Shown here: positions 8,525-18,400 of the stretch, piece after piece
Layout of the letters: every line of letters begins with the position of its first letter
Position numbering within the stretch: position 1 is the stretch's first letter
Source of the DNA: Melittangium boletus DSM 14713
GTDB lineage: Bacteria > Myxococcota > Myxococcia > Myxococcales > Myxococcaceae
NCBI RefSeq assembly: GCF_002305855.1
Contig: NZ_CP022163.1
Span: 2,666,292-2,730,291 of the forward strand
Reading direction: 5' to 3'
Length of the DNA: 64,000 bases
Made by a program: the position numbers and the translations under genes
The notes under the pieces: model-generated
What the model was told of the DNA's origin: nothing
The model's database searches: none
Seen by the model: only the letters and a program-made list of their open reading frames with translations

Positions 8525-11260
8525 TCAACGACCCAGGCGCCGCCGGGCCCGCGCACGAGCGGCCTCCAGCGCCGAGTCCACGTCCGAGTCCTTCGCGGGG
8601 GGCTCGGGCGGCGGCGCGTCCTCCTCGCCAGGGACGGGGGACGGAGCGGGAGCACGAGCCACGGGTGCCGGGGCCACGGACGCCGGAGCCGCCATGGACA
8701 CCGGGGAAGGCGCCCGCGCGCGACGGAGTCTCGGGGCCGAGAGGATGCGGCGCACGGCTACCTCGGCCAGCATCGCCGCCAGGGCCAGGCCCACCAGCCA
8801 CGGCGCGAGCGCCACCCGGCCCTCGGACTCGGGCGCCTGCGCGAACAAGCCCGTCAGCGACAGGCGCTCCACGCCCCCGCCCACGGCCGCCACCCCGCGC
8901 AGCACCTCCAGGCCCTCCTTATTAGAGCCCGGCTCGAACTCGGGCGCGTAGGGCAGCGTCACCGGCGGCGCGCGAAGCACGCGCGTGCCCAGCTTCACCA
9001 CCGGGTGCCAGGTGCCACTGCCTGGCAGCGTGTACTCGGCCGCCATCCGGTCCTCGTCCTCCCAGCGCATGGGCAGTTCCACCGGCTCGCTCCGGCCATC
9101 TCCCGGCAACAACACCAGCGAGGGCAACGCGCCCGGCAGGGCCTCGCCCGGAGCGAAGTCCAGCGACACCCGCAGCCGGTCCCCTCGCCGCTCCGAGCGC
9201 GCCACCGCCGTCTCCGCCCCTCCCGAGCCCCCCATCGCCCAGCGCACCATGCCCTCGAGCGTCCCGCGCAGCCCGCTCCAGGCGCGCAGCTCGCCCGTGT
9301 ATTCGCCATCCACCTCCGCCAGGAAGGCCACCGCCCGCCCCGCCCCGCGCGGCCACAGCGCCAGCAGCGGCGCCGCGTTGTCGTCCAGCGTGCGCAGGGC
9401 CACGCTCGCGCGCGGCCTGAGGTACGCGAGGTTGTAGCCCCCCACCTGGGGCAGCCCCAGCGCGGGCAGCCGGCCCAGCAGTGGCAGGTCCGGCGCGGCT
9501 TCCAAGGAGGTGGGCGTGTCCACGAAGGTGGCGCGCGCCACGGTGAGCGTTTCCTGGCTGAAGATGCGCGGCAGGCTCGCCGCGTCCTCGGCGAAGTACA
9601 TGCGGCCGCCGCCCTTGTCGGCGATCTCCCGGAGCAGCGCCGCGTCCGGATCCTTCTCCGAGCCCAGGCCAATGACGGACACCGTCACCTTCTGGCGGCG
9701 CAGCGCATCGATCGTCTCCAGGTAATCGGCCGCCTCCTCCGAGTCCGCCGCGTCCGAGAAGAGCAGCACGTGGCGCGTGGCCTTGGTGCTGCGCAGCACC
9801 TGCTTGCGGCCCTCGCGCAGGGCCCTGCCCACGTAGATGCCACCGCCTCCACTGAAGCCCCGGGCCACCTGGTCCAGGGGCAGCCCCTCTTCCACTGGAC
9901 TCATGGGGAAGAGCTCGTGCACGTCGGTGTCCACCATGGCCACGGACGCCTCGTCCTTCGGGTTGAGCAGGGTGAGCGCGCCCACGACGCCCTCCGCCGC
10001 CAGCTCCATCTTCGTGCGCCCATCGGGGATCTGCGCCCCCATGGAGCAACTGCAATCCATCAACACGCTCATGGCCACGTCGATGCGGCGCTGCTCCTCG
10101 CGCATCTCCAGCGACACCGGCAGCAGGGGCTCCACCGGCGAGCGGCGATAGCCTCCCTCGGAGAAGCTCGCGCGGCCGCCCGTCATCACCAGCCCACCGC
10201 CCGCCACCTCCACATAGGAGGCCACCGCGCGCAGGCCCGGCTCGCCCAGGCGGTTGGCGTCCACGTTCTCCAGCACCAGCGCGCCCACGCCCTCCAGCGC
10301 CTCCAGGGTGAGGGGAAAGGGCGCGCGCACCTCCAGCGTCAGTCCCGCGGCGCGCAGGGCCTGGGCGAGCGTGCCCTCGGGCTGATCCGTGAGCAGCAGC
10401 ACCCGGGGCGGACCCTCGACCCGAAGCACCGCCTGGCCCACGTCGTTCTCCACCACCCCGTCCCCCGGGGCCTCCACCTTCAGCCGGTAGGAGACGAGGC
10501 CCGGTGCGTCCACCAGGTCGCGAAACGGCAACAGGTTGGGCCCGGCCTGGAAGTCGAAGGGGCCTTCGAGCAGCACGCGGCCATTGCGCTCCAGGCGCAC
10601 CTTGCCCGTGACAGGTGCCGTCGCGCGCACGACGCCCGTCATCTGGAAGGGCTCGTGCGCCGTCACCGAGGCGGGCGTGTCCAACGACAGCACGGCCAGG
10701 TCCAACGGCACGTCCTCGCGCGCCACCTGGCGGAAGTCCACCGCGAGGCCCCGGGCCGCGAGCCGCCGGGCCGCGCCGCGCGCATCCGCCCCCGTGGCAC
10801 GTCCATCCGAGAGCACCAGCACCCGCCCCGAGCGGCCCGGCGGAATGAGCGCTCCCGCCGCGTCCAGCGCCGCCGACAGATCCGACGCCTCCGCGTCCAC
10901 CGGCCGGGAGAAGCCGCCGAAGTGGCCCCGCTCGGACAGCGGCTGCTCCACCCGCGCCTCGCGCCCGAAGGCGATGACGCCCACCCGATCCCCGGGTCGC
11001 CGCTGCGACTCCAGAAGGCCCACCGTCTCCGTGGCCACCCGCCCCGCGTCCGCCGGCATGGAGCGCGAGCGATCCACCACCACCACCACGTCGCTGCCCG
11101 CCTGGCTCAGCGTCCACGTGGGGCCGGACAGCGCGCCCAGCACGAGCACGAGCAGCCCCCAGCGCAGCACCATGGGCGGGCCCGGACGCCGGCCCCACTT
11201 CCATAGGAAAAGGCCCAGCGGCACGAGGAGCACCCACACCTGGGGCAGGGAAAAGCTCAT
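8525..11260 (-). CDS. Membrane protein with two von Willebrand A domains
   Basis: Protein of 911 residues. Two N-terminal membrane helices (about 5-50) are followed by a first VWA domain with the MIDAS motif DRSRS, then Ig-like and class I glutamine-amidotransferase-like segments. A second VWA domain (MIDAS DCSCS, about residues 395-570) follows, then beta-rich sequence, a transmembrane helix (WLVGLALAAMLAEVAV) and a Pro/Ala-rich cytoplasmic tail. It probably scaffolds a metal-dependent protein assembly with the BatA-like partner. The start overlaps the upstream gene by ATGA, which sets the true start at 11260; the frame stays open further upstream but only as antisense-like sequence inside the neighbour. 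Confidence 0.85.
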   Translation of the reverse strand: MSFSLPQVWVLLVPLGLFLWKWGRRPGPPMVLRWGLLVLVLGALSGPTWTLSQAGSDVVVVVDRSRSMPADAGRVATETVGLLESQRRPGDRVGVIAFGREARVEQPLSERGHFGGFSRPVDAEASDLSAALDAAGALIPPGRSGRVLVLSDGRATGADARGAARRLAARGLAVDFRQVAREDVPLDLAVLSLDTPASVTAHEPFQMTGVVRATAPVTGKVRLERNGRVLLEGPFDFQAGPNLLPFRDLVDAPGLVSYRLKVEAPGDGVVENDVGQAVLRVEGPPRVLLLTDQPEGTLAQALRAAGLTLEVRAPFPLTLEALEGVGALVLENVDANRLGEPGLRAVASYVEVAGGGLVMTGGRASFSEGGYRRSPVEPLLPVSLEMREEQRRIDVAMSVLMDCSCSMGAQIPDGRTKMELAAEGVVGALTLLNPKDEASVAMVDTDVHELFPMSPVEEGLPLDQVARGFSGGGGIYVGRALREGRKQVLRSTKATRHVLLFSDAADSEEAADYLETIDALRRQKVTVSVIGLGSEKDPDAALLREIADKGGGRMYFAEDAASLPRIFSQETLTVARATFVDTPTSLEAAPDLPLLGRLPALGLPQVGGYNLAYLRPRASVALRTLDDNAAPLLALWPRGAGRAVAFLAEVDGEYTGELRAWSGLRGTLEGMVRWAMGGSGGAETAVARSERRGDRLRVSLDFAPGEALPGALPSLVLLPGDGRSEPVELPMRWEDEDRMAAEYTLPGSGTWHPVVKLGTRVLRAPPVTLPYAPEFEPGSNKEGLEVLRGVAAVGGGVERLSLTGLFAQAPESEGRVALAPWLVGLALAAMLAEVAVRRILSAPRLRRARAPSPVSMAAPASVAPAPVARAPAPSPVPGEEDAPPPEPPAKDSDVDSALEAARARARRRLGR

Positions 11261-12990
11261 GACACCTCCCGGCGCCGCGTCAGGTGGAAGTCCGCCAGCA
11301 GCGCCGCCAGCAGGCCCCACAACGGCCAGCGCGCCCGGCCCTCGGATGCGCCATGGTCCTGGGCCTCCGCCACCACGCGGGCGGGCAGGTCCCCCGCGCC
11401 GCGTCCGCGCAAGTCCGACTCCCGGGCGTCCAGGGGCAACACCTCCACCGCGTCCACCGGTTCGCTCTCGCGCTCGAGCGCGTAGCGGCCCGGCGCCTCG
11501 GGCGGCGGCAGGCTCAAGGCCCCCACGCCGAAGAGGGGATGCGCGCCCCCGGGGCCGACGAGCGAGTAGCGCGCGCCCGCCCGTGTCACCACCGTCAGGG
11601 GCTCGCCGAGGGGATACTGCCGCTGGATGAAGCCCTCTCGCGCCCGTCTCGCCTCGCGCAGCACGTTGCCCAGCAACACCGGCCACGCGGGCGTGCGCTG
11701 CACGTTGGAGCGCGTCAGGTCCACGTTGAGGTGCACCCGTCCCTCGTCCTCGGAGAGCAGCACGCCCTCGCCCACCGTCATCAACGCCCGGCCCGGAGGC
11801 GCCTCGGCCCCCGCCGCCCAGCGCACGCCGCCCAGTTGCACGTCATCCAGCAGGGGGTGGTTCTTCTCCGAGAAGAAGGGGCCCACGTACGTGCGCACCG
11901 CGCCGCCCGCTCCCACTGTCAGCCGCGCGTCCGACCCCCTCGGGCCCACGACGAGCGCGCCCTCGCCCGGCATCAGCTCCACCCCCGGCGCCACCGCGAG
12001 GAAGCGCTCCAGGGCCGAGCGCACCGGCGCCTCCAGTCCCTCGGCGATCACCACGCGCACCGGACGCTCCGGGGCGGGCGGCAGGCGCACCTGGCCATCC
12101 TCGGGCAGCACGTCCGGAGGCAGGGACACCTCCACGTCTCCCGCGTCCTCGAAGGTGAAGCGCAGCGTGACCGCGCCCTCCTCGGGCAGCCGCACCCGCT
12201 CGCGCCGCTCCGTGCCCGCCTTCGCGCCCGGGCCGGGCCGCGCCACCACGTGCACCTCCGTCTCCTCGGGCCCGGCGCCGAAGCGCGCCACCCGCAGCGT
12301 CACTTGAGCCGTGGAGCCCTCGTCCCGGCGCCACGCGGACACCAGCGCCACGTTGTCGCGTGGCTCGCCCAGGGCCGTCCACCGCACCGCCTCGGGTACG
12401 GCCACGCCCTCGCCGGGTGAAGCGTCGGTGAGGAAGTGCACCTCCTGGCCCGGGCCCGCCAGCTCCTGGGCCCACAGCAGCGTGGGCGCCACGTCGTGGT
12501 CCGCCCCGAGCGCCCGGAAGGACTCCAGCGCCGCCAGCGCCTGGGAGGGCTCCGCCTCGGGCCCCGCGAGGACGCGCGGCACCGTGCCGCTCACCAGCAC
12601 CGTCACCCGGGTGGCCGTCTCCTCTTCCACGCGGCGCGCCGCCGCCTCGCGCACCTTCTCCAGCACCGCACGCCCGTCCGTCCCCCGCGCGGACAGGGAC
12701 AGGCTCCCATCCACCACCAGCACCACGTGCCGCGTCCGAGCGTCCCCGCCCAGGCGCACGTCCGCGAGGAAGAGCGCCGCGGCCACCACCGCCAACGCCT
12801 CCAACAGGAGCGAGGCCTCGCGGGTGAAGCGCTCGAAGCGAGGGCCCGCCTCGGCGCGAGGCCGGGGCGTGCGCCAGAGGAACAGGGCGCTCACCACCAC
12901 GGGCTTCTGCTTGCGCTTGAGGAAGTACGCGGCCACCAGGGGCGCGAGCGCTCCCAGGGCCAGCAGTCCCCACGGGAAACCAAAGCTCAC
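11257..12990 (-). CDS. BatA-like membrane protein with VWA domain
   Basis: Protein of 577 residues. It starts with the N-terminal double-helix domain typical of BatA/aerotolerance proteins: FPWGLLALGALAPLVAAYFL, then a basic stretch and LFLWR. A second membrane helix is at about 60-80. A VWA domain with MIDAS DGSLS at about residues 90-230 follows, then beta-rich domains and a C-terminal helix. Proteins of this kind work with MoxR ATPases and DUF58 proteins. The gene overlaps both neighbours by 4 nt (ATGA), so the run is translationally coupled. Confidence 0.85.
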   Translation of the reverse strand: MSFGFPWGLLALGALAPLVAAYFLKRKQKPVVVSALFLWRTPRPRAEAGPRFERFTREASLLLEALAVVAAALFLADVRLGGDARTRHVVLVVDGSLSLSARGTDGRAVLEKVREAAARRVEEETATRVTVLVSGTVPRVLAGPEAEPSQALAALESFRALGADHDVAPTLLWAQELAGPGQEVHFLTDASPGEGVAVPEAVRWTALGEPRDNVALVSAWRRDEGSTAQVTLRVARFGAGPEETEVHVVARPGPGAKAGTERRERVRLPEEGAVTLRFTFEDAGDVEVSLPPDVLPEDGQVRLPPAPERPVRVVIAEGLEAPVRSALERFLAVAPGVELMPGEGALVVGPRGSDARLTVGAGGAVRTYVGPFFSEKNHPLLDDVQLGGVRWAAGAEAPPGRALMTVGEGVLLSEDEGRVHLNVDLTRSNVQRTPAWPVLLGNVLREARRAREGFIQRQYPLGEPLTVVTRAGARYSLVGPGGAHPLFGVGALSLPPPEAPGRYALERESEPVDAVEVLPLDARESDLRGRGAGDLPARVVAEAQDHGASEGRARWPLWGLLAALLADFHLTRRREVS

Positions 12991-13853
12991 GCGCCCACCG
13001 CCGGAGGAAAGAGGGGCCGCAGCGCACCGGTCACCAGGGAGCGCAAGGACTGGGACGAGGGAGCCACCAGGTGCGCCGCCCGGGCCCTCATCGCCGCGGC
13101 GCCGAGGGCCTTCTGGTGTTCGGCGAAGCGCCGCGCGTAGGCGGCCAGCACATCCTCGGTGAGCAATTCCTCCAGCGCCGCGCCGCTCTCCGCGTCCACC
13201 AGCCGCGCGCCCTCTCCGCCCGTGGGCTCCAGGTCCTCCGCGTCCAGCACCTGCACCAGGAAGAGCGCCGAGGCGCCTCGCGCCAGCCGGGACACGAGCG
13301 CGGGCAAGGGCGCCTCGAAGAGGAAGTCGCTCACCACCACGCGCAGGCCACAGGGCCTCAAGGGCGGCAGCCGGTTCAGGGCCGCGTGCAGATCATCCCC
13401 CGCGTCGAAGGCGGCCGAGCGCAGCGCGGCGCGGCACACCTGCCCTTGGACCCGCTCCGGCCGGGCACCGCCCACCAGCAGCGTGGGACCCAGGCCTCCG
13501 CGCTCGCCCACCTCCGTGGTCAACAACGCCACCTCGCGCGCGCACCCGGCCTTGCGGGGCGACAGCGCCATGCTGCGCGAGCCGTCCAGTACGACTTCCA
13601 ACCGGGGCGACACCTCGTCCTGGCGCACCCGGAGGATGAGCTCGCCCGTGCGCGCCACGGCGCTCCAGTCCATCTGCCGCAAGTCATCCCCCGGCTGGTA
13701 GACGCGGAAGTCGTGCAGCTCCAACGAGGCCCCCGCCGAGGCCGCGCGCACCTCGCCCACCCGCCCCCGGTGCGGCGTGCGAGGCAGGGCCAGCGAGAGG
13801 CCGGGAGCGAGGCGCGCCACTTCCACCTCGTCGAAGTCGGGAGGAGGACTCAT
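12987..13853 (-). CDS. DUF58 family protein
   Basis: Cytoplasmic protein of 288 residues with the DUF58 core motif: FRVYQPGDDLRQMDWSAVAR matches the conserved R-x-Y-x2-GDDxRxIDW pattern. It is followed by a VWA-like Rossmann segment with DGSRSM. DUF58 proteins are encoded beside MoxR ATPases in many bacteria and are thought to be their clients or adaptors. The start at 13853 follows GGAGGA and overlaps the permease stop by 4 nt. The matching MoxR gene is about 13 kb away at 26535, beyond a block of plus-strand genes. Confidence 0.9.
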   Translation of the reverse strand: MSPPPDFDEVEVARLAPGLSLALPRTPHRGRVGEVRAASAGASLELHDFRVYQPGDDLRQMDWSAVARTGELILRVRQDEVSPRLEVVLDGSRSMALSPRKAGCAREVALLTTEVGERGGLGPTLLVGGARPERVQGQVCRAALRSAAFDAGDDLHAALNRLPPLRPCGLRVVVSDFLFEAPLPALVSRLARGASALFLVQVLDAEDLEPTGGEGARLVDAESGAALEELLTEDVLAAYARRFAEHQKALGAAAMRARAAHLVAPSSQSLRSLVTGALRPLFPPAVGA

Positions 13854-15355
13854 GAAGCGTGGGCCTGGCGCTCCCGTGCCACGAGCGTGCGGTCCGCGAG
13901 GAACACGGAGAGCCCGGCCAGCAGGGCCACGACGGCCCACAGACTCCAGCTCAGCTCCGGAGCGGTCCACCTGTAGCTCCCCTCGAGGAATGCCGACAAC
14001 CCGACGAAGGGGTTGAGCAGGTTGAAGAGCTTCTGGCCTCCGCTCTCTCCGAAGAGGATGGCGACGAAGGGAGGCAGCATGCTCGCCAGGAGCACCAGGA
14101 TGAAGAAGAAGAAGCGCACCACCGCCGCCGAGGCGGACCGCCCCGCGCGCGGCAGGCGGACCACCCACACCGGCAGGGTCATGTACAGGAGCGCGAACAC
14201 CGGCGGGGCGAGCACCGCCTCCAGGGTGACCTCACGCCAGCTCGAGCCGGACGGGGAAAGCCACAGGAGCACGCCACACAGCGCGCTCCAGGCGAGCAAC
14301 AACAGCACGGCGAGCCTCAAGCCCCGCACCGCGCCGGGGCGCAGGAGCGACCAGGGCCGGGTCCCCGCGCGCAGGGCCCGCGCCTGCCCGTCGGCGTCCG
14401 TGGCCAGCACGAGGCCGCACAGGGTCAGGTACAGACACCCCAGGACACTCACCACCTCCGCCCCCCGGTCGGGAGCGACGTACAGCCAGCCGCCCAGCAG
14501 CACCAGGCCCGAGAGCCCCACCTGGACGACGAGCGCCAACCGGGGCCCGCGCGAGTAGTTCTCCGTGACCAGGGACAGCCGGGCGGCGGCCGTCTCGAAG
14601 AGCAGCCACCCGCCCGTGAGCATCATCCACAGGAAGCAGCCCGCGAAGTAGACGAGGAACCGCTCGCGGCGAAAGAGGAGGAAGCCCTCCTCACACAGGG
14701 CGAAGGCCGACACCAGGCCATACATCAACGCCAAGGCCAGCGAGCCCAGCAGGGAGAAGTGCACCAGGGCCCGGCCAATCCGGCCCTCCGCCATCGTGGC
14801 CGCGCACACCGCCCACACGGTGAGGAAGACGAGCCAGCAGCCCCCCAGCGCGAGCACCACGAGGATGGTCGGCAGCTCGATGCCATTGAGGTAGTAGCTG
14901 AACAGGAGGAAGGGCCCCACGGCGGAGGCGTACAGCCCGCCCTGCACGAGGAAGGAGCCCACCTTGCCGCGCAGGATGCGCCGGGGCCCGAGTCCCGTGA
15001 GGATGAGCAGCACCCACGTGTCGTCCTCGCGCTCGCGCGCCAGCGAGCGGTAGGCGCTGTAGGGAATGACGAAGAAGTGCACCACGCCCAGACACACGAA
15101 GAAGGCGAAGAAGAAGCTCCGCCCCATGGGCTTCAAGCCGCCCTCCTCGAGCGTGGAGGACCAGGCGGCCAGCGCGATGGTGAAGCAGGCGAGCAGCATC
15201 AGCCCGAAGAACGACCAGAAGACGCGCGAGCGCACTCCCTGGCGCACCTCCTTCACCACCAGCGGGTTGAGCCATTCCCCCAGCCGGGAGAGCAGGGGCG
15301 GGCGAGGCTCCCCATTCACCGTGGCATCCATGCCCCTGCCTGTCGTCGCATGCAT
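13850..15355 (-). CDS. ABC-2-type transporter permease
   Basis: Integral membrane protein of 501 residues (or 493 if translation begins at the ATG at 15331). About twelve hydrophobic segments are seen. The N-terminal region, with WLNPLVVKEVRQGVRSRVFW and later EREDDTWVLLILTGLGPRRILRGK, is the pattern of ABC-2 permeases, in which the ATPase-coupling helix follows the first membrane helices. No ATPase gene is adjacent. The only one in the window is at 23797-24774 on the same strand and is itself without a permease. The start faces ileS across an 83-bp divergent gap. Confidence 0.8.
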   Translation of the reverse strand: MHATTGRGMDATVNGEPRPPLLSRLGEWLNPLVVKEVRQGVRSRVFWSFFGLMLLACFTIALAAWSSTLEEGGLKPMGRSFFFAFFVCLGVVHFFVIPYSAYRSLAREREDDTWVLLILTGLGPRRILRGKVGSFLVQGGLYASAVGPFLLFSYYLNGIELPTILVVLALGGCWLVFLTVWAVCAATMAEGRIGRALVHFSLLGSLALALMYGLVSAFALCEEGFLLFRRERFLVYFAGCFLWMMLTGGWLLFETAAARLSLVTENYSRGPRLALVVQVGLSGLVLLGGWLYVAPDRGAEVVSVLGCLYLTLCGLVLATDADGQARALRAGTRPWSLLRPGAVRGLRLAVLLLLAWSALCGVLLWLSPSGSSWREVTLEAVLAPPVFALLYMTLPVWVVRLPRAGRSASAAVVRFFFFILVLLASMLPPFVAILFGESGGQKLFNLLNPFVGLSAFLEGSYRWTAPELSWSLWAVVALLAGLSVFLADRTLVARERQAHAS

Positions 15356-15438
15356 CCCAGACCCCCTTGGACTCTCGGGGGCCCAGTATAGAGGAGAGGG
15401 TGCCCATGGGGCCCCATCCGGTGCTACGACATGCCCCC
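15356..15438. promoter_or_regulatory. Short divergent intergenic region, permease/ileS
   Basis: These 83 bp lie between the divergent permease and ileS starts and must hold at least the ileS promoter if ileS is not read from outside. No T-box features fit in so short a space, and no clear promoter boxes were recognised. If an operon was split by insertion, this is its left junction. Confidence 0.3.
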
Positions 15439-18400
15439 ATGTCTTCTCCTGCCCCCCTGTTCACCTCCGTCCCCGCGGAACTGGACTTCCCCGCGGATGA
15501 ACGCCGCGTCCTCGCCTTCTGGAAGGAGCGCCGCATCTTCGAGCGCACGCTCCAGGGCCGGGATGACGCACCGGGCTTCGTCTTCTACGAAGGGCCCCCC
15601 ACCGCCAACGGCCTGCCCCACAACGGGCACGTCCTCACGCGCGTCATCAAGGATCTGTTCCCCCGCTACAAGTCCCTGCGCGGCTACCGGGTCCCCCGCA
15701 AGGCGGGGTGGGACACGCACGGCCTGCCCGTGGAGGTGGAAGTCGAGAAGGAGCTGCGCATCCACGGCAAGGCGGAGATCGAACGCTACGGGGTGGAGCC
15801 CTTCACCGAGCGCTGCATCGAGTCCGTCTTCCGCTACACCTCCGAGTGGGAACGGCTCACCGAGCGCATCGGCTTCTGGGTGGACCTGCAGGACGCCTAC
15901 GTCACCTACCACCGGGGCTACGTGGAGAGCGTCTGGTGGGCGCTCGCCGAGCTGTACCGCAAGGGCCTGCTCTACCGGGGCCATAAAATCGTCTGGTGGT
16001 GGCCCCAGGGCGGCACGGCGCTGAGCTCCGGCGAGGTCGGCATGGGCTACCGCACCGTGGACGACCCCAGCGCCTACGTGGCACTGCCCCTCCGGGACAC
16101 GCCGGACACCGCGCTGCTCATCTGGACGACCACGCCCTGGACGCTGCCCTCCAACATGTACGCCGCGGTGAACCCCACCGTGGACTACGTCACCGTGGAC
16201 GCGGGCGAGCGCAAGCTCATCCTCGCCGCGGCCCTGCGCGAGGAGCTGGCCAAGAAGCTCAAGAAGGACCTGCCGGTGCTCGCCACCCACAAGGGCGCGG
16301 AGCTGGTGGGCCGGCGCTACCTGCCGCCCTATGACGTCTATGTCCAGCGCGTGGGCGACACCCAACTGCCGCTCGCCCAGGGCGGCACGGAGGCCCCCGC
16401 CTGGCGCGTCATCGGCGCGGACTTCGTCACCCTGTCGAGCGGCACCGGCATCGTGCACATCGCCCCGGCGTTCGGCGAGGACGACTACGAGGCCTTCCGC
16501 CGCGAGCGCGCCCGCTTCGCCGACCCCAGCGCCCTGGAGATGTTCTGCGCCATCCGTCCGGACGGCACCTTCGGCGAGGACTTCCCCTCGCTCACCGGCC
16601 GCTTCGTGAAGGACGCGGACAAGGACATCCAGCGCGAGCTCAAGGAGCGCGGCCGGATGCTGCTCATCGAGCAGTACCGCCACGAGTACCCGTTCTGCTG
16701 GCGCGCGGATGATGATCCGCTCATCCAGTTCGCCCGGCCCGCCTGGTACATCCGCACCACGTCCGTGAAGGACAAGGCCATCGAGAACAACCGCCAGGTC
16801 AACTGGGTGCCCGAGCACATCAAGGAAGGGCGCTTCGGCGACTTCCTGGCGAACAACGTGGACTGGGCCCTGTCGCGCGAGCGCTACTGGGGCACGGCCC
16901 TGCCCCTGTGGGTGAACACGGAGACGGGCGAGGTGGAGGCCCACGCCTCGCTGGAGTCGCTGCGTGCCCAGCCCGGCAGCACGCTCGCCGCCGTGGAGGC
17001 CGAGCTCAAGGCCTTCCTCGCGAAGAAGCCCGACTCGGCCGGCGCCGAGCACCTCATCGTCCACAAGCCGTGGATCGACAAGGTCACCTACGAGAAGCCC
17101 GGCACCCCCGGCCGCTTCGTGCGCGTGCCCGAGGTGGTGGACGTGTGGTTCGACTCGGGGTGCATGCCCTTCGCGCAGTGGGGCTATCCCCACGCCCCCG
17201 GCTCGCACGAGAAGTTCACCCGCGCCTTCCCCGCGGACTTCATCTCCGAGGCCATCGATCAGACGCGCGGCTGGTTCTACTCGCTGCTGATGATCAGCAC
17301 GCTCGTCTTCGACGAGGAGACCCAGCGGCGCCAGGGCATCACCCCGCCCCGCGACTTCCCCCTGCCGTACAAGAACTGCATCGTGCTCGGCCACGTCTCC
17401 GACAAGGAGGGCAAGAAGGAGTCCAAGTCCAAGGGCAACTACACCCCGCCGGAGATCATCCTCGACGAAGTGCGCATGGACTTCGCCGTGCTCGACGACG
17501 CGCGGGCGGGCGTGCCCGGCGTGCCCGGGGAAGCGCTCATCGCCCGCGAGGACCTGGAGGGCCTGGATCTCCAGGAGGGCGCCAGGCTCCAGGTGTTCCG
17601 CCAGGACGCGCCGGAGCGGGCACTGACGCTCACGGTCAAGGTGCACAAGAAGCTCAAGCGCCGCGTGGTGCTGCTCGCGGCGAAGGACCTGGAGGCCCTG
17701 GGCGTGAAGCCGTCGGCGCGCGGCGCGGACGTGATGCCGGTGGAAGTGCCCCGGCTGCCGCCCACCGAGCGCGTGGTGCTCAAGGACCCCGCCAGCAAGG
17801 CCCCGGGCGCGGACGCGTTCCGCTGGTTCTTCTTCGCCGCGAGCCCCACCTGGTCCAACACGCGCCACTCGCTGAGCAACGTGCGCCTGTTGCAGAAGGA
17901 CTTCCAGGTCAAGCTGCGCAACGTCTACTCGTTCTTCACCATCTACGCGAACATCGACGGCTTCTCGCCGGCGCTCGGCAACCCGGACGCCACCGAGGCC
18001 CCCTGGCGCGCCATCCAGAAGAGCACCGGCTGGCGCCCGCCCGCCGAGCGCCCCGTGCTGGACCGGTGGATCCTCTCCGAGGTGCAGCTCGCCCTGCGCG
18101 ACGTGACGCGCGCCCTGGACGCCTACCAGGTGTACGAGGCCGCCCAGCGCATGGTGGCGCTCGTGGACGCCCTATCCAACTGGTACCTGCGCCGCAGCCG
18201 CGAGCGCTTCTGGGCCCCGGGCCTGGAGGCGGACAAGCGCGACGCGTACTTCACCCTGTACGAGGTGCTCACCACGCTCACCTCGCTGAGCGCGCCCTTC
18301 ACGCCCTTCTTCGCGGAGGAGATGTGGGGCAACCTGGTGCGCCAGCCCTGGCCCCAGTCCCAGCCGGAGAGCGTCCACCTGGGCCGCTTCCCCGAGCCCG

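Noticed and set aside
8285..11206. A 973-codon open frame on the plus strand opposite the double-VWA gene
   Set aside because: It is Arg/His/Gly-rich with no domain, and arises because high-GC coding sequence rarely has stops in other frames; the minus-strand gene has clear VWA motifs.
11261..11686. Extension of the double-VWA protein to an earlier start
   Set aside because: The extra 142 residues would overlap the BatA-like gene and have no family pattern; the ATGA overlap fixes the start at 11260.
15356..15438. T-box riboswitch upstream of ileS
   Set aside because: Only 83 bp of leader and no T-box hairpins or conserved bulge sequence seen.
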